A stretch of 64,000 bases of DNA from Chitinophagales bacterium (GCA_015655125.1 JAATFP010000077.1:1-64000); one strand, 5' to 3'; shown: positions 24,484-34,035, counted from the stretch's first letter. Notes: generated from the letters alone by a model not told the origin. A program made the numbers and translations.

Positions 24484-24514
24484 AAAAAAAGCCATCCCAC
24501 ATGTGTGAGATGGC
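24484..24514 (-). terminator. Terminator of the YceI gene
   Basis: On the minus strand GCCATC and GATGGC (24491-24496, 24509-24514) pair, extended by CACA/TGTG, followed by T7 (24484-24490). Confidence 0.85.
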
Positions 24515-24533
24515 CGATATTAAAGCTAAAACC

Positions 24534-25202
24534 TTATTTTTTTATTGTGTTGACCGCAAGCTTGATGTTTACGGTTTTGCTGATCACCCAATCCTGTGGA
24601 TTGTTTGGTCCTTTGTAATTCATGCCCCATTGTGTTCTGTCGATATTGAAATCGGCCAACGCAGTTGCTTTTGTTGCATCAACAGTAATTTTTGCGGGGA
24701 AAGAAATGCTTTTTGTGCTGTCTTTCAAAGTGAGGTTTCCTTTAATAGTATGCGTAGCATCTTTGAGCAAAACGTCCTTATTTGTGCTGTCTGCTACAAA
24801 GGGCGTTACAGAAGTAATCTCAAATTTTGCATTCGGAAACTTTCCGGCATCGAAGAAATCGGGGCTTTTTAAATGACCTTCCAGTTTTCCTTTACCGTCT
24901 GCATCGGAAGCCAGGTCGATGCTGCTGAGACTATTGATATCGATAGTGAATGTTCCACCCACCAAAGCACCGTCTTTTACAGTGAATGTGCCGGCAGTCA
25001 ATTTAAAAGTTCCGGTGTGCTGGCCGGTTGGTTTCGAACCTGTCCAGGTAACCAGTGAAGTGCTGTCAACACTGTAATCCGTTCCGCTCACGGCAATAAC
25101 AGAATCTTTGGCGCCGGCTACTGCCTGGTCAGCTTTTGGAGCATTATTACAGGAAGCCAGGACAGCAATAGAAGCTGTTGCTATAAAAAGCATTTTTTTC
25201 AT
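24534..25202 (-). CDS. YceI-family lipoprotein
   Basis: About 222 residues from MKKMLFIATASIAVLASCNN, a lipoprotein signal with a lipobox at LASC. The mature part is a YceI lipocalin-like beta barrel (VTWTGSKPTGQHTGTF, GHLKSPDFFDAGKFPNAKF, FNIDRTQWGMNY). YceI proteins bind isoprenoid-like lipids; the ligand here is unknown. The start is fixed by the lipoprotein signal; a longer frame to 25253 has no signal. A good Bacteroidota promoter lies 21 nt upstream. Confidence 0.9.
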   Translation of the reverse strand: MKKMLFIATASIAVLASCNNAPKADQAVAGAKDSVIAVSGTDYSVDSTSLVTWTGSKPTGQHTGTFKLTAGTFTVKDGALVGGTFTIDINSLSSIDLASDADGKGKLEGHLKSPDFFDAGKFPNAKFEITSVTPFVADSTNKDVLLKDATHTIKGNLTLKDSTKSISFPAKITVDATKATALADFNIDRTQWGMNYKGPNNPQDWVISKTVNIKLAVNTIKK

Positions 25203-25222
25203 GTTTTTTAATTTTTGAAATG

Positions 25223-25254
25223 CAAATGTATATAAACAATGTTTAAACATCAAA
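25223..25254 (-). promoter_or_regulatory. Bacteroidota promoter for the YceI gene
   Basis: Read on the minus strand: TTTG (25251-25254), 20 nt, then TACATTTG (25223-25230). Both elements match the consensus. Confidence 0.75.
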
Positions 25255-25318
25255 TATTTTTTAAATGGGTGCTATTGTGAGGTATGGATCAATGGCGCAC
25301 TGATATTGAATCACTCAA

Positions 25319-26323
25319 TTAATGATAATACTGCCCCTGTGGAACCTTAAAGATGCGTCCTTTCTGAAAATCCATGAAAGCTGTGTTCTCAGCAGCATGT
25401 GTAGTTACCCAATTTTGATAAGCCGCCAGATTTTGAATGGATCCGAAGAGCCATTGATTGTAGGCATCAAACATTCCCTCTTTGAGCAATTGCTGCTGGT
25501 ATTCGAATAATTTGAAAGGCGTTTTGGAGGCATTATCGTTGTACCAGTCGAGGATAAAACGGGTACGTACCATCGTAAGCGATTCGGTATTGACACCACT
25601 GCTGAGTAGCGAAGTCTGTTTATTCATCTGGGTTAGAAAGCTTTTAACGAAAGCATTCTTGTCTTTGTTATCCTGCACAATGTCTGCCGTGGTAAATAAT
25701 TTCTTATAACTGTCAAGCAATAGTTGTTTCATTTCCGGAGTGCGGCTGCCTTGCGGTTCCATATTAATGAATATCTCGCCGTAGAGGATGCTCCACACTT
25801 TGTCGTTGGTAAAAAAATAATATTTGGCGGCATTGTAATAATTCTTGCTATAGGTAGCATCCAGTTCGATTCCTTTTTCCCAGTTTTTAATGGCTTCATA
25901 ATCCTGCTGCGCCCATTGCAATTCTCCTAATTCGTTGTAAAGCGGCCCGCTATCGGGAAATTTTTTAATGCCTTTTTTGTACATTTTTTCACAATCTTTC
26001 ACGAGAGCCAGTTGCTTGTAAATGTTGCCGGCAATTTGAAAAACCTGGTCGTCGGATTTCTCATTATCCAGCAATGGCTTTATAACTTCCAAGGCTTTGC
26101 TATTATCTTTCTGATAATAATAGCTCATGGCCAGATCTTTTGCCATCGGGATATTACCCGGTTCCTGTTGCAATCCCCGGTTGAGAACCAGAATGGCATT
26201 TGCATAATCACCCTGCCGCATAAAAGCACGTGCAGTTTCCTGAAGTTGTTGTACTGTCTGGTTTTGAGCAATACTTAAAAAAGAAGCAATGCAGAAAGCA
26301 ATGGCGAAGAATATTTTTTTCAT
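25319..26323 (-). CDS. Secreted TPR-repeat protein
   Basis: 334 residues with signal peptide MKKIFFAIAFCIASFLSIAQ. At least five tetratricopeptide-like repeats span residues 25-200 (for example ARAFMRQGDYANAILVLNRG, NELGELQWAQQDYEAIKNWE). The C-terminal part is helical and ends KVPQGQYYH. TPR proteins scaffold complexes; no partner is apparent from the neighbours. Confidence 0.8.
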   Translation of the reverse strand: MKKIFFAIAFCIASFLSIAQNQTVQQLQETARAFMRQGDYANAILVLNRGLQQEPGNIPMAKDLAMSYYYQKDNSKALEVIKPLLDNEKSDDQVFQIAGNIYKQLALVKDCEKMYKKGIKKFPDSGPLYNELGELQWAQQDYEAIKNWEKGIELDATYSKNYYNAAKYYFFTNDKVWSILYGEIFINMEPQGSRTPEMKQLLLDSYKKLFTTADIVQDNKDKNAFVKSFLTQMNKQTSLLSSGVNTESLTMVRTRFILDWYNDNASKTPFKLFEYQQQLLKEGMFDAYNQWLFGSIQNLAAYQNWVTTHAAENTAFMDFQKGRIFKVPQGQYYH

Positions 26324-26351
26324 TGCTGTAAAGATATACGGTATAAATAAT

Positions 26352-26415
26352 AATGAATAGTGAATAATGAATAATTCCCAAACTTTAAGGAATTATTCAT
26401 TATTCACTATTCATT
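26352..26415. repeat. Perfect 27-bp inverted repeat
   Basis: Arms 26352-26378 and 26389-26415 are exact reverse complements around a 10-nt loop (CAAACTTTAA). The arms are themselves made of AATGAATAGTGAATAATGAA-type short repeats. It lies between the DUF1015 3' end and the TPR gene start, both on the minus strand, with no T run. Confidence 0.85.
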
Positions 26416-26427
26416 ACACATTTTGGG

Positions 26428-27660
26428 TTAGTCAATCAAATGCGTAAGTAATCCATCCCTGAGCTTAGGCTCAAACCAGGTGCTTTTGGGTGGCATTACG
26501 TTTCCGCTGTCGGCCACATCAAACAGTTGCTGTATACTTACGGGGTAAAGACTGACAGCGAGCGCCATGTCGCCGCTATCGACGCGTTTTTCTAATTCTG
26601 CCAGTCCCCGGATCCCACCTACAAAGTAAATCCTTTTATCGGTTCGTTGATCTTTAATACCCAGAACAGGATCCAGTAGTTGTTGCTGTAAAATACTCAC
26701 GTCCAGCACGCCGATTACATTTTCAGGATCGAATGTTCCTTGTTTTGCAGTGAGCTTGTACCATTGCTTATCGATATATAAACCGAACCGGTGTTCTGCT
26801 TCGGGGCGATAGGCTTCGGATACTTTTTCTATGAAAAAATTTTCTCCGATCTTTTGCAGCAGTTCGTCGGTGGTTAAACCGTTGGTATCTTTTATCACAC
26901 GGTTGTAATCCATAATATGAAGTTGATTCGATGGAAACAAGGTGGTTAAGAAATAGCCGGCATTTTCTGTTGCTTGCCCAACGATGCTCATCCGAACCTT
27001 TGCAGCGGATGCGGCCCGATGGTGACCATCTGCAATATAGCTGGCCGGAACAAATGTTTTAAAAAGATTCGTGATATTGGCGATCGTATCATCGTCATTC
27101 ACGATCCAGATGCTGTGCTGCACGCCATCATCGGCCACAAAATCGTACTGGCAGTTTTTATCCGTGATCCATTTATTGATGACTGAATCTATTTCCGGAA
27201 CATTTTTATAAGCAAGAAAAACATTGCCTGTTTGCGCGCCGGTTGTTTTGATATGTGTGATGCGGTCCAGTTCTTTTTCCGGGCGCGTAAATTCATGTTT
27301 TTTGATAAGACCGTTGTCATAATCATCTACTGAGCTTCCGCAAACAAGACCCGCTTGTGATGCGCCATTCATCGTGAGCTTATAGATATAATAGCATGGC
27401 TTGCTTTCGCGAAACAAGATATTGCGGCTGATAAAAGCATCGAGATTTTCTTTCGCTTTTAGGTATACTTCCTGCGAATGAATATCTGTTGTTTCCGGAA
27501 GGTCGATTTCGCTTTTGGTGATGTGCAAAAATGTGTTTGGGTTGCCCTGCGCTTCAATCTTGGCTTCCTTGCTGTTCAACACATCGTATGGTTTTGATGC
27601 CACTGATTTGGCATGTTGCGCTTCCGGCCTGAGCGCCTTAAATGGAGTGATTGTTATCAT
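26428..27660 (-). CDS. DUF1015 family protein
   Basis: 410 residues covering a full DUF1015 domain, starting MITITPFKALRPEAQHAKSV. Motifs seen are ASKPYDVLNSKEA, IADGHHRAASAAKV (a conserved HHR motif) and IYFVGGIRGLAELEKRVDSG. The family is frequently next to serine-biosynthesis genes in Bacteroidota and Firmicutes, and here it follows serC by 105 nt in the same direction, so a role connected with serine metabolism is plausible. The activity is not something I can read from sequence. Confidence 0.88.
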   Translation of the reverse strand: MITITPFKALRPEAQHAKSVASKPYDVLNSKEAKIEAQGNPNTFLHITKSEIDLPETTDIHSQEVYLKAKENLDAFISRNILFRESKPCYYIYKLTMNGASQAGLVCGSSVDDYDNGLIKKHEFTRPEKELDRITHIKTTGAQTGNVFLAYKNVPEIDSVINKWITDKNCQYDFVADDGVQHSIWIVNDDDTIANITNLFKTFVPASYIADGHHRAASAAKVRMSIVGQATENAGYFLTTLFPSNQLHIMDYNRVIKDTNGLTTDELLQKIGENFFIEKVSEAYRPEAEHRFGLYIDKQWYKLTAKQGTFDPENVIGVLDVSILQQQLLDPVLGIKDQRTDKRIYFVGGIRGLAELEKRVDSGDMALAVSLYPVSIQQLFDVADSGNVMPPKSTWFEPKLRDGLLTHLID

Positions 27661-27765
27661 ATATGCGTATAGAAATATGCTGAATACTAAATAGGGCAGT
27701 AAATATACTCAACTTGTTTTTAGAAAAATATTTTTTAAAAATAAACTTATTCACCGTTAATGGCA

Positions 27766-28836
27766 TCAGGCCTTGTGCAAGGCGGAGAATGAGCGCATGG
27801 TGTCTGCCAATACCTGTACGCTGCTGAGTGGCATGGCATTGTAAATCGATGCCCGGAAACCGCCGGTTGTACGGTGGCCGGCAATGCCGGCTATGTTGCG
27901 CGATTTAGCGTATTGCAAAAATTCTTTTTCCAGAGAAGGGTCTTTCATTACAAAACATACGTTCATTTTGCTGCGGTCTTCTTTAGCAACATTTCCTGTA
28001 AAAAGATCATTGTTATCGATCTCGTTGTAAAGTAAAGCTGCTTTTTCAATATTCTTTTTTTCTATCGCACCCACGCCACCGCTCGCTTTCAGCCACCTGA
28101 GCGTTAAAAGGCAAACATACACGGCAAATACAGGTGGCGTGTTAAGCATACTGCCTTCTTTGATATGATTACGGTAATCCATAATTGTGGGGATCACACG
28201 TTTTACTTTACCTAAAATATTTTTATTGACAACAACGAGATTCACGCCCGCCGGCCCCATGTTTTTTTGCGCACCGGCGTAGATGAGATCGAACGCGTTA
28301 AAATCAAGTACACGACTGAAAATATCGCTGCTCATATCGGCCACCAAAGAAACGCTGGTTTTTGGAATGGTTTGCCACTGCGTGCCATAGATCGTATTGT
28401 TTGTAGTAATATGCAGGTATTTCGAATCATTTGGAACGGCAAAATCTTTTGGAATGTAAGAATAGTTTTTTTCTTTGGAAGAAGCCACCACATCTACTTT
28501 TCCAAACAGCTTTGCTTCGGTGATCGCTTTATGTCCCCAGATATCCGTGTCGGTATATGCCGCAGATTCTTTGCTGTCGAGTAAATTCATCGGCACCTGC
28601 ATAAACTGCGTAGAGGCGCAGCCGTGAAGGAAGAGCACTTCATGATCGTCATTGAGTTGCATCAACTCTTTTACAAGCGAACGCGCTTCCTCCATTACTG
28701 CAGTAAATTCGGGCGTACGGTGACCAAATTCAAGAATGGACAACCCTGTATTGTCGAAATTAAGAATGGCTGCTGAAGCCTGTTCAAAAACTTCTTTCGG
28801 TAAAATTGATGGTCCGGCGTTGAAATTGTGTATCAC
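27766..28836 (-). CDS. serC: Phosphoserine aminotransferase
   Basis: 356 residues, GTG start, beginning MIHNFNAGPSILPKEVFEQA as is typical for SerC. The PLP lysine is in LIYAGAQKNMGPAGVNLVVV; the C-terminus has GHRTTGGFRASIYNAMPL. SerC transfers an amino group from glutamate to 3-phosphohydroxypyruvate (serine synthesis) and can act in pyridoxine synthesis. It is probably in one transcript with the DUF1015 gene. A TAAATTTG -7-like box lies at 28858-28865 on the minus strand, without a clear -33 element. Confidence 0.95.
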   Translation of the reverse strand: MIHNFNAGPSILPKEVFEQASAAILNFDNTGLSILEFGHRTPEFTAVMEEARSLVKELMQLNDDHEVLFLHGCASTQFMQVPMNLLDSKESAAYTDTDIWGHKAITEAKLFGKVDVVASSKEKNYSYIPKDFAVPNDSKYLHITTNNTIYGTQWQTIPKTSVSLVADMSSDIFSRVLDFNAFDLIYAGAQKNMGPAGVNLVVVNKNILGKVKRVIPTIMDYRNHIKEGSMLNTPPVFAVYVCLLTLRWLKASGGVGAIEKKNIEKAALLYNEIDNNDLFTGNVAKEDRSKMNVCFVMKDPSLEKEFLQYAKSRNIAGIAGHRTTGGFRASIYNAMPLSSVQVLADTMRSFSALHKA

Positions 28837-29008
28837 TTTTTAAAAATTTTTGCTGCGCAAATTTAGTTATTTACCGGCGAATGGATAATTTTATAATGCA
28901 CGATGCGTGATTTTTTAAAATGTGAAATTAAAGCTATTGACTAATGTTCTTTTATATGTCATTATAAATTGTGCGGCATAAGATTATTCATTTCCTTGTC
29001 AGAACCGC

Positions 29009-29989
29009 TTATTCTTCTCTTCCAATGATCTTTTTATTTTCAGAATTCCACAGAATATTCAGGTCTTCCATTTCTTTATTATCTGTTGTTGAGAATTCCT
29101 GCATAACAAGTCCTTTCAGGTCGGGCTGACCTGCATTTACCCAGGCTGTATACCAAAATGAAGCGATAGCGAAAATAGATTGCCGCATCCGGCGTTCGGT
29201 CATGCCATTCAGCTTTTTATCAAAGGCTATTGTAAACGCGCCGGAATATTGTTTGATCACTATTCCATTTCGCGGTTCAAAAGAATATTTTTTATCTACA
29301 GGAAAACTATTTGTCAGTTCTTTCTCAAACGCCAACACGCTATCAGCGGCGACAGCACTTTCCAGCACCCTTTTCCAGATAAATTTTCCCGGGTCTTCAA
29401 TATAAATTGCCTTTCCTATCATAAGATCAAAATTTTCTTCTGCAAGCAGTTCGGGGATCCTGCTTTCCCAAAATCCATGGATGCCTATTTGGTTTGTCAG
29501 CTGGCCGTTGTGATTGCTGCTGGCATGAAGCGGCACGTGCGCATCGGCGATATAGTGTCCTAATTCTGCGCTGTTTTTTAAAATGGAAGCAAGATTTTTT
29601 TCTTTGAACGCGTTCGTAAGCCGTGCCAACATTGTCTGCACGTGCCATGGAACAATTCCATGCGCGCGTACAGAATCTTCTGAAAATTTTGCAACAGCAT
29701 CGTTCCATTTTCGCGGCAGCGAATCATAAGGATATTTTCCATAATGATCGATGTCGATATAATGCCGTGGACCTTCTTCTGCAATCGCGTAACGTCGTTT
29801 ATCCGGATCGGTGGCGTGTTCGGTAACAAATAATATGTTCGGCTTGTACAGCACCATCATTTCCGGTGGTAATAGAAAAACGGCATGATGGTTAATGTGC
29901 TTGTGTGCCCAGAAGCCCCAGGAGAAGCAGCGGGAATAAGGAATGATAAACAGAAAGATAAGCAATAAGAAAGTGGAAGCTTTTTTCAT
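29009..29989 (-). CDS. Secreted zinc-dependent phospholipase C / S1-P1 nuclease-like protein
   Basis: 326 residues with signal peptide MKKASTFLLLIFLFIIPYSR. The mature N-terminus WGFWAHKHINHHA and the motifs HYIDIDHYG and ELGHYIADAHVPLHASSNHN supply the Trp/His/Asp ligands of a trinuclear zinc site. Substrate (phospholipid or nucleic acid) cannot be told from sequence. Confidence 0.85.
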   Translation of the reverse strand: MKKASTFLLLIFLFIIPYSRCFSWGFWAHKHINHHAVFLLPPEMMVLYKPNILFVTEHATDPDKRRYAIAEEGPRHYIDIDHYGKYPYDSLPRKWNDAVAKFSEDSVRAHGIVPWHVQTMLARLTNAFKEKNLASILKNSAELGHYIADAHVPLHASSNHNGQLTNQIGIHGFWESRIPELLAEENFDLMIGKAIYIEDPGKFIWKRVLESAVAADSVLAFEKELTNSFPVDKKYSFEPRNGIVIKQYSGAFTIAFDKKLNGMTERRMRQSIFAIASFWYTAWVNAGQPDLKGLVMQEFSTTDNKEMEDLNILWNSENKKIIGREE

Positions 29990-30134
29990 ATCGGTCGAAT
30001 ACGAAACAAAGCTAAGTGCATAAAAAATTTTGGCCAGAGGAAAACCAACAGAATTGCGGGGATTTTTCTGAGAAAATAAGAAATTAGAAAGGGAAGAAAA
30101 CGCTGAGTTGAAAAGTTAATCACTTTGTCATTTC

Positions 30135-30755
30135 TTATTTCAAAGAATGCTCTCCTTCTTCCACTTCTGTAACGCCGCCGCTTACGGCGAATTTCATTGT
30201 TTGCGCGCTGGTAATGTTAGTGATCGGTTTGATGCGGCTGCGCGGAATGATATATACATTTCCGGCAACGGAATAGGCCATCGGGATGTACACGGCAACA
30301 TACTCGACGAGTCCGAAATCACTCATGTCTTCCCGCGTGATGAAGCCCATGCGCCACACATCGTTATCATCTACATTGGCGAGTACATTGTGTGTGAATT
30401 TTTTTTTGTCGCCGGCGAAAGCTTCAAAAAAATCACGTGTAGTAGAATAAATATGTTTGATACCCGGCGCTTTCTGCATGAATTTGTCCATGAAACTCAC
30501 GATGCGGCCGGTGATAAAGAAAGAGCTGAAATAACCGATGGCAAGGATGACGCCGATGATGATCACGAAACCAAGACCATAATTCTGCACGTGTACCCGA
30601 CCGAGTTCGTCTTTGTAGGAAAAAAGTGGTATCCACCCGTCAATCGTTGATACAACAAAAAAAAGCGCGTAAATGGTGATCGCGATGGGTGCCAATATCA
30701 ATAATCCCTGCAGAAAATATTGCAACAGCCTGCTATAGTCGAATTTTTTTTCCAT
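30135..30755 (-). CDS. DUF502 family membrane protein
   Basis: About 206 residues from MEKKFDYSRLLQYFLQGLLI. Two N-terminal transmembrane helices (ILAPIAITIYALFFVVSTI and GLGFVIIIGVILAIGYFSSF) precede a soluble domain with PGIKHIYSTTRDFFEAFAGD and VAVYIPMAYSVAGNVYIIPR, the DUF502 hallmarks. The start at 30755 is preferred over 30776 because DUF502 begins at about this point. Function unknown. Confidence 0.88.
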   Translation of the reverse strand: MEKKFDYSRLLQYFLQGLLILAPIAITIYALFFVVSTIDGWIPLFSYKDELGRVHVQNYGLGFVIIIGVILAIGYFSSFFITGRIVSFMDKFMQKAPGIKHIYSTTRDFFEAFAGDKKKFTHNVLANVDDNDVWRMGFITREDMSDFGLVEYVAVYIPMAYSVAGNVYIIPRSRIKPITNITSAQTMKFAVSGGVTEVEEGEHSLK

Positions 30756-30911
30756 GGTAAAAGGTTTACGTTCCAAAGATAGACCAATATGTAAGATGTA
30801 GGATGTTTGATGAGTTGCCGCAATTGATAATTAACCGCCCCCGGTAGTGGATTGAAACCTCGCGTGTGGATTATGATTCTTATTTTTGAATTATCATAAA
30901 TATATTGCAGC

Positions 30912-32051
30912 ATGTTTACTCCTAAACGATTAAAATTCGGCGAGGGCCGGATCAGCGGCTACATCTCAATTTTTCTTGCGGTTTTATCTTTCCTGGCCGT
31001 TTTTTGCTTTATGTTTCCCGAATGGCTCACGTCGCCGGAATTCAGGAATGTTTATACGGGTGAATCGATGCGCATATTGCTCATCGGAACCATCATCGCG
31101 TCTTTCTTTTTTGCCGTGTTGAGTTTTATGCTGAGCAGGAAAAAAGTGTATGCGATCTGGGGATTGTTGATTTCCACAGGCTCGATCGTCCTTGGCGGTT
31201 TTAGCGTGCAGGGACGGGCAGTAGACAAAACAAGCTGGCACCTTGGTCTAGACTGGTTGTTGCTCGATCTTTTACTGATGGCGGTTATTTTTATCCCGAT
31301 AGAAATGGTGTGGCCAAAAAATAGGCAGCAAACAAAATTTCATGATGAATGGCGCACAGATCTAGTATATTTCGTGATCAGCCATTTGTTCATACAATTC
31401 TTCGGTGTCATCACGCAGCAACCTGCGAAAGTTTTTTTCGGCTGGATCGGATTGGGAGGATTGCACGCATGGGTGCAAGGCTTACCTTTTGTGTTGGAAT
31501 TGTTGCTGGCGTTTTTCGTCACCGATCTTTTTCAATACTGGGCGCATCGCATCTTTCATAGTCATTCCTACCTGTGGCGCTTTCATTCCGTGCATCATAG
31601 CACGCTGCACATGGATTGGCTGGCCGGGAGCAGAACGCATTTCATCGATATTTTCTTTACGCGTGCGATGACATTCATTCCGTTGTATGTATTCGGTTTT
31701 TCCACAATCACCTTCAACACCTACATCATTTTCATGGCTATCCACGCCGTGTTGATTCATGCCAACACACGTATCAACTTCGGTTTTTTAAAGTATATTT
31801 TCGCTACGCCACAGTATCATCACTGGCACCATTGCGAGGACCCGAAATATTACGGAAAAAATTTCGCCACTATCTTTCCGCTTATCGATAAAATATTCGG
31901 GACTTATTATCTGCCGGGCAATACATGGCCCGAGGGTACCGGTTTGCACGAAGCCAATTATCCCAAGGGGTATCTGAAACAGCTGGTGTATCCGTTTACT
32001 AAAAGTCCGTTTGATGATAATCTGAATATGGAAGAAAGAACGAAGCGATAG
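30912..32051 (+). CDS. Sterol desaturase/fatty acid hydroxylase family membrane protein
   Basis: 379 residues. An extra N-terminal section with three or more hydrophobic helices (about 1-110) precedes the fatty acid hydroxylase domain, which shows the diiron histidine clusters HRIFH, HSVHHST and HHWHHCEDPKYYGKN. The enzymes insert hydroxyl groups or double bonds into lipids. Substrate is unknown. It is divergent from the DUF502 gene. Confidence 0.87.
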   Translation: MFTPKRLKFGEGRISGYISIFLAVLSFLAVFCFMFPEWLTSPEFRNVYTGESMRILLIGTIIASFFFAVLSFMLSRKKVYAIWGLLISTGSIVLGGFSVQGRAVDKTSWHLGLDWLLLDLLLMAVIFIPIEMVWPKNRQQTKFHDEWRTDLVYFVISHLFIQFFGVITQQPAKVFFGWIGLGGLHAWVQGLPFVLELLLAFFVTDLFQYWAHRIFHSHSYLWRFHSVHHSTLHMDWLAGSRTHFIDIFFTRAMTFIPLYVFGFSTITFNTYIIFMAIHAVLIHANTRINFGFLKYIFATPQYHHWHHCEDPKYYGKNFATIFPLIDKIFGTYYLPGNTWPEGTGLHEANYPKGYLKQLVYPFTKSPFDDNLNMEERTKR

Positions 32052-32231
32052 TGTGGTTGGTGTGGCTGTTTTTTTGCACAAACCTTCAAACAAACCTTCT
32101 GAAATGGTGCCGCCAGATTGCCTGTGACGCAGGTTGCTGAAGAAATTCCAGGGCAGGCTGAATAACTTAAATTCTCCATTTATTTTGCCAGTAATCTATT
32201 TTGGAATATTTTGGTGGCTTAAACTGACTCT

Positions 32232-33206
32232 ATGCGAAAAAATCTGTTACTACCATTATTGACACTAAGTCTGGCGCTTTTCATTGGCTGCCAGAAAGAA
32301 TACAGTTTAGATGATCCTTCCAATACCGGTGGCACTGGCGGAACTGGTGGTACCGGTGGCACTGGCGGAACCGGTGGTACGGGCGGAACCGGCGGTGTTA
32401 CCGGGGAATTTAAAGCAAAAATTAACGGCACGCAATGGGTGGCCAATCAAACGGCTGCCGGGACCCGGACTGCAAATGGATTGATCAATCTGACGGGCTT
32501 GAGTACGGATGGTAAACTGCTTACCATCACGCTTACAGATTCCGGCGTTCACGTATATACACTTACCGACCAGACAATGTCTGCCGGTGCCTATTCTCCC
32601 GGCGGAAACGCAATTGCTTATACCAGCAATGCTTCCGGTGATCCGACAAAAGCCGGCGGCAGCGTAACGATCTCAGCTATTGATGTTACCAATAAAAAAA
32701 TGACAGGCACGTTCAGGTTCAAAGTTTATAAACCTTTGGATAATACTACGGTGGACATTACCGAAGGAAGTTTCACGAACATCAGCTTTACAACGGATGC
32801 TGTGCCACCACAAACTTCCAACACGGATACATTTCGCGTAAAACTTGATGGCGTAGCCTGGGTTAATTACAGCGTTATTGCTACCATCATTCCGCAATTC
32901 AATAAACTCGCCATCACTTCCAACAGCGATGCTAATGGTTCGAAGAATGTAGGATTTCAGATGGATAAGGCAATTACGCCGGGCAGTTATGTGTGGGACC
33001 TGATAGATCTTGTGGGTATTTATAATCCTACAAATTCTATTACCGCGCCAACGCCTTATATGGCAGATGGCGGCAACCTGACTATCCTGGAACATAATAC
33101 TACTACAAAACGTATCCGCGGCACCTTTAATTTTCCTGCAACGCAGCTACTTGTTCCGGGTACGATTCAATTTACAGATGGCTATTTTTCGGTGAAATAT
33201 CAGTAA
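32232..33206 (+). CDS. Lipoprotein with a Gly-Thr repeat linker
   Basis: 324 residues. A lipobox Cys occurs in LALFIGCQKEYSLDD. Residues about 32-54 are a run of GGT triplets, followed by two similar strand-rich domains (FKAKINGTQWVANQTAAG and FRVKLDGVAWVNYSVIAT), each beginning with a short xVxLxGxxWxx pattern. This is a surface-exposed, probably beta-sandwich protein. The repeat is listed separately. Confidence 0.78.
   Translation: MRKNLLLPLLTLSLALFIGCQKEYSLDDPSNTGGTGGTGGTGGTGGTGGTGGTGGVTGEFKAKINGTQWVANQTAAGTRTANGLINLTGLSTDGKLLTITLTDSGVHVYTLTDQTMSAGAYSPGGNAIAYTSNASGDPTKAGGSVTISAIDVTNKKMTGTFRFKVYKPLDNTTVDITEGSFTNISFTTDAVPPQTSNTDTFRVKLDGVAWVNYSVIATIIPQFNKLAITSNSDANGSKNVGFQMDKAITPGSYVWDLIDLVGIYNPTNSITAPTPYMADGGNLTILEHNTTTKRIRGTFNFPATQLLVPGTIQFTDGYFSVKYQ
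32327..32398 (+). repeat. 9-bp tandem repeat (GGN-ACN-GGN)
   Basis: Degenerate copies of a 9-bp unit encode the Gly-Gly-Thr linker of the lipoprotein. Synonymous third positions vary, so it is an older tandem array, but it could still change length by slippage. Confidence 0.8.
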
Positions 33207-33232
33207 AAAAATAGTTTTCGAAAAACGTGGAG

Positions 33233-33258
33233 AGCAGGTGATCATCACCTGCTTTTTG
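33233..33258 (+). terminator. Terminator after the Gly-Thr lipoprotein gene
   Basis: AGCAGGTG (33233-33240) pairs with CACCTGCT (33246-33253), followed by T5. Confidence 0.8.
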
Positions 33259-33357
33259 AGTAGACACCCCTCACGGGATGTTACATCAAAAAGTAATTTT
33301 TCCGTCAATTTTCTTACAGGTTTTTGTTAACAACGGTAAAATAAATGAACGGAAACT

Positions 33358-33387
33358 TTTGTTACATAAAAAGTTTCCATAGTTTTG
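33358..33387 (+). promoter_or_regulatory. Promoter of the tetR-efflux operon
   Basis: TTTG at 33358-33361, 18 nt, TAGTTTTG at 33380-33387; the tetR ATG is at 33397, giving a leader of only a few nucleotides. A TetR operator would be expected to overlap this region; the flanking GTTACATAAAAAGTTTCC has no clear palindrome. Confidence 0.72.
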
Positions 33388-33396
33388 CCCCCGATT

Positions 33397-34035
33397 ATGA
33401 CAGAAATAGACACTAAGGAAAGGATCCGCATCGCAGCCAACGAGTTGGTGATGAAATACGGCGTGCGTAGTGTAAGTATGGACGATATCGCCGCTCATCT
33501 TGGCATCAGCAAAAAAACGATCTACCTGTATTATAAGGATAAAGACGAGCTGGTTGATGCCATTGTTTTGGCAGAAATAGCCCGAACACAAAAACTGTGT
33601 GAACGTGACATCGACATTGCAGAAAACGCCGTTCACGAGGTTATACTTGCAATGGATCTGGTGGTGGAAATATTTAAGTCTATGAACCCATCGCTGCTAT
33701 TCGATCTTAAAAAGTATCATCCGCGCGCTTTTGAAAAATTCAATTTACACAAAACGACTTATCTCTACCAGATGATGAAGCTAAACCTGGTTCGTGGTTT
33801 GAACGAAGGGCTTTACAGGCCGGAGGTCAATATCGAAATAATGTCGCGGTTCCGGGTAGAAAGTGCTTTCATTCCGCTTTCACCAGAGTTTCACGCCGGT
33901 ATAAAATCTTCCTTGCTCGAAGCTGAAGAACAGATCATCATTCATTTCGTATTCGGACTGGTAACGAAAAAAGGATATGATCAGGTGCAGAAATATTTAG
34001 CAAAAAGAAACATGCCCGTCGGTAAGCAAGGGTAA
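33397..34035 (+). CDS. TetR-family repressor of the downstream efflux operon
   Basis: About 212 residues from MTEIDTKERIRIAANELV. The TetR N-terminal HTH is clear (YGVRSVSMDDIAAHLGISKK then TIYLYYKDKDELVDAI). The C-terminal ligand-binding half is divergent. An in-frame TTG at 33385 lies inside the promoter and is not used. Fourteen nt separate its stop from the efflux outer-membrane gene, so it is probably the local autoregulator. Confidence 0.9.
   Translation: MTEIDTKERIRIAANELVMKYGVRSVSMDDIAAHLGISKKTIYLYYKDKDELVDAIVLAEIARTQKLCERDIDIAENAVHEVILAMDLVVEIFKSMNPSLLFDLKKYHPRAFEKFNLHKTTYLYQMMKLNLVRGLNEGLYRPEVNIEIMSRFRVESAFIPLSPEFHAGIKSSLLEAEEQIIIHFVFGLVTKKGYDQVQKYLAKRNMPVGKQG

Noticed and set aside
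26352-26415. CRISPR-like array
   Set aside because: There are only two arms forming one palindrome and no regularly spaced spacers; no cas genes are present.
32219-32446. A Pro-Pro-Val repeat protein on the minus strand
   Set aside because: It is the antisense reading of the Gly-Gly-Thr linker repeat in the lipoprotein gene.
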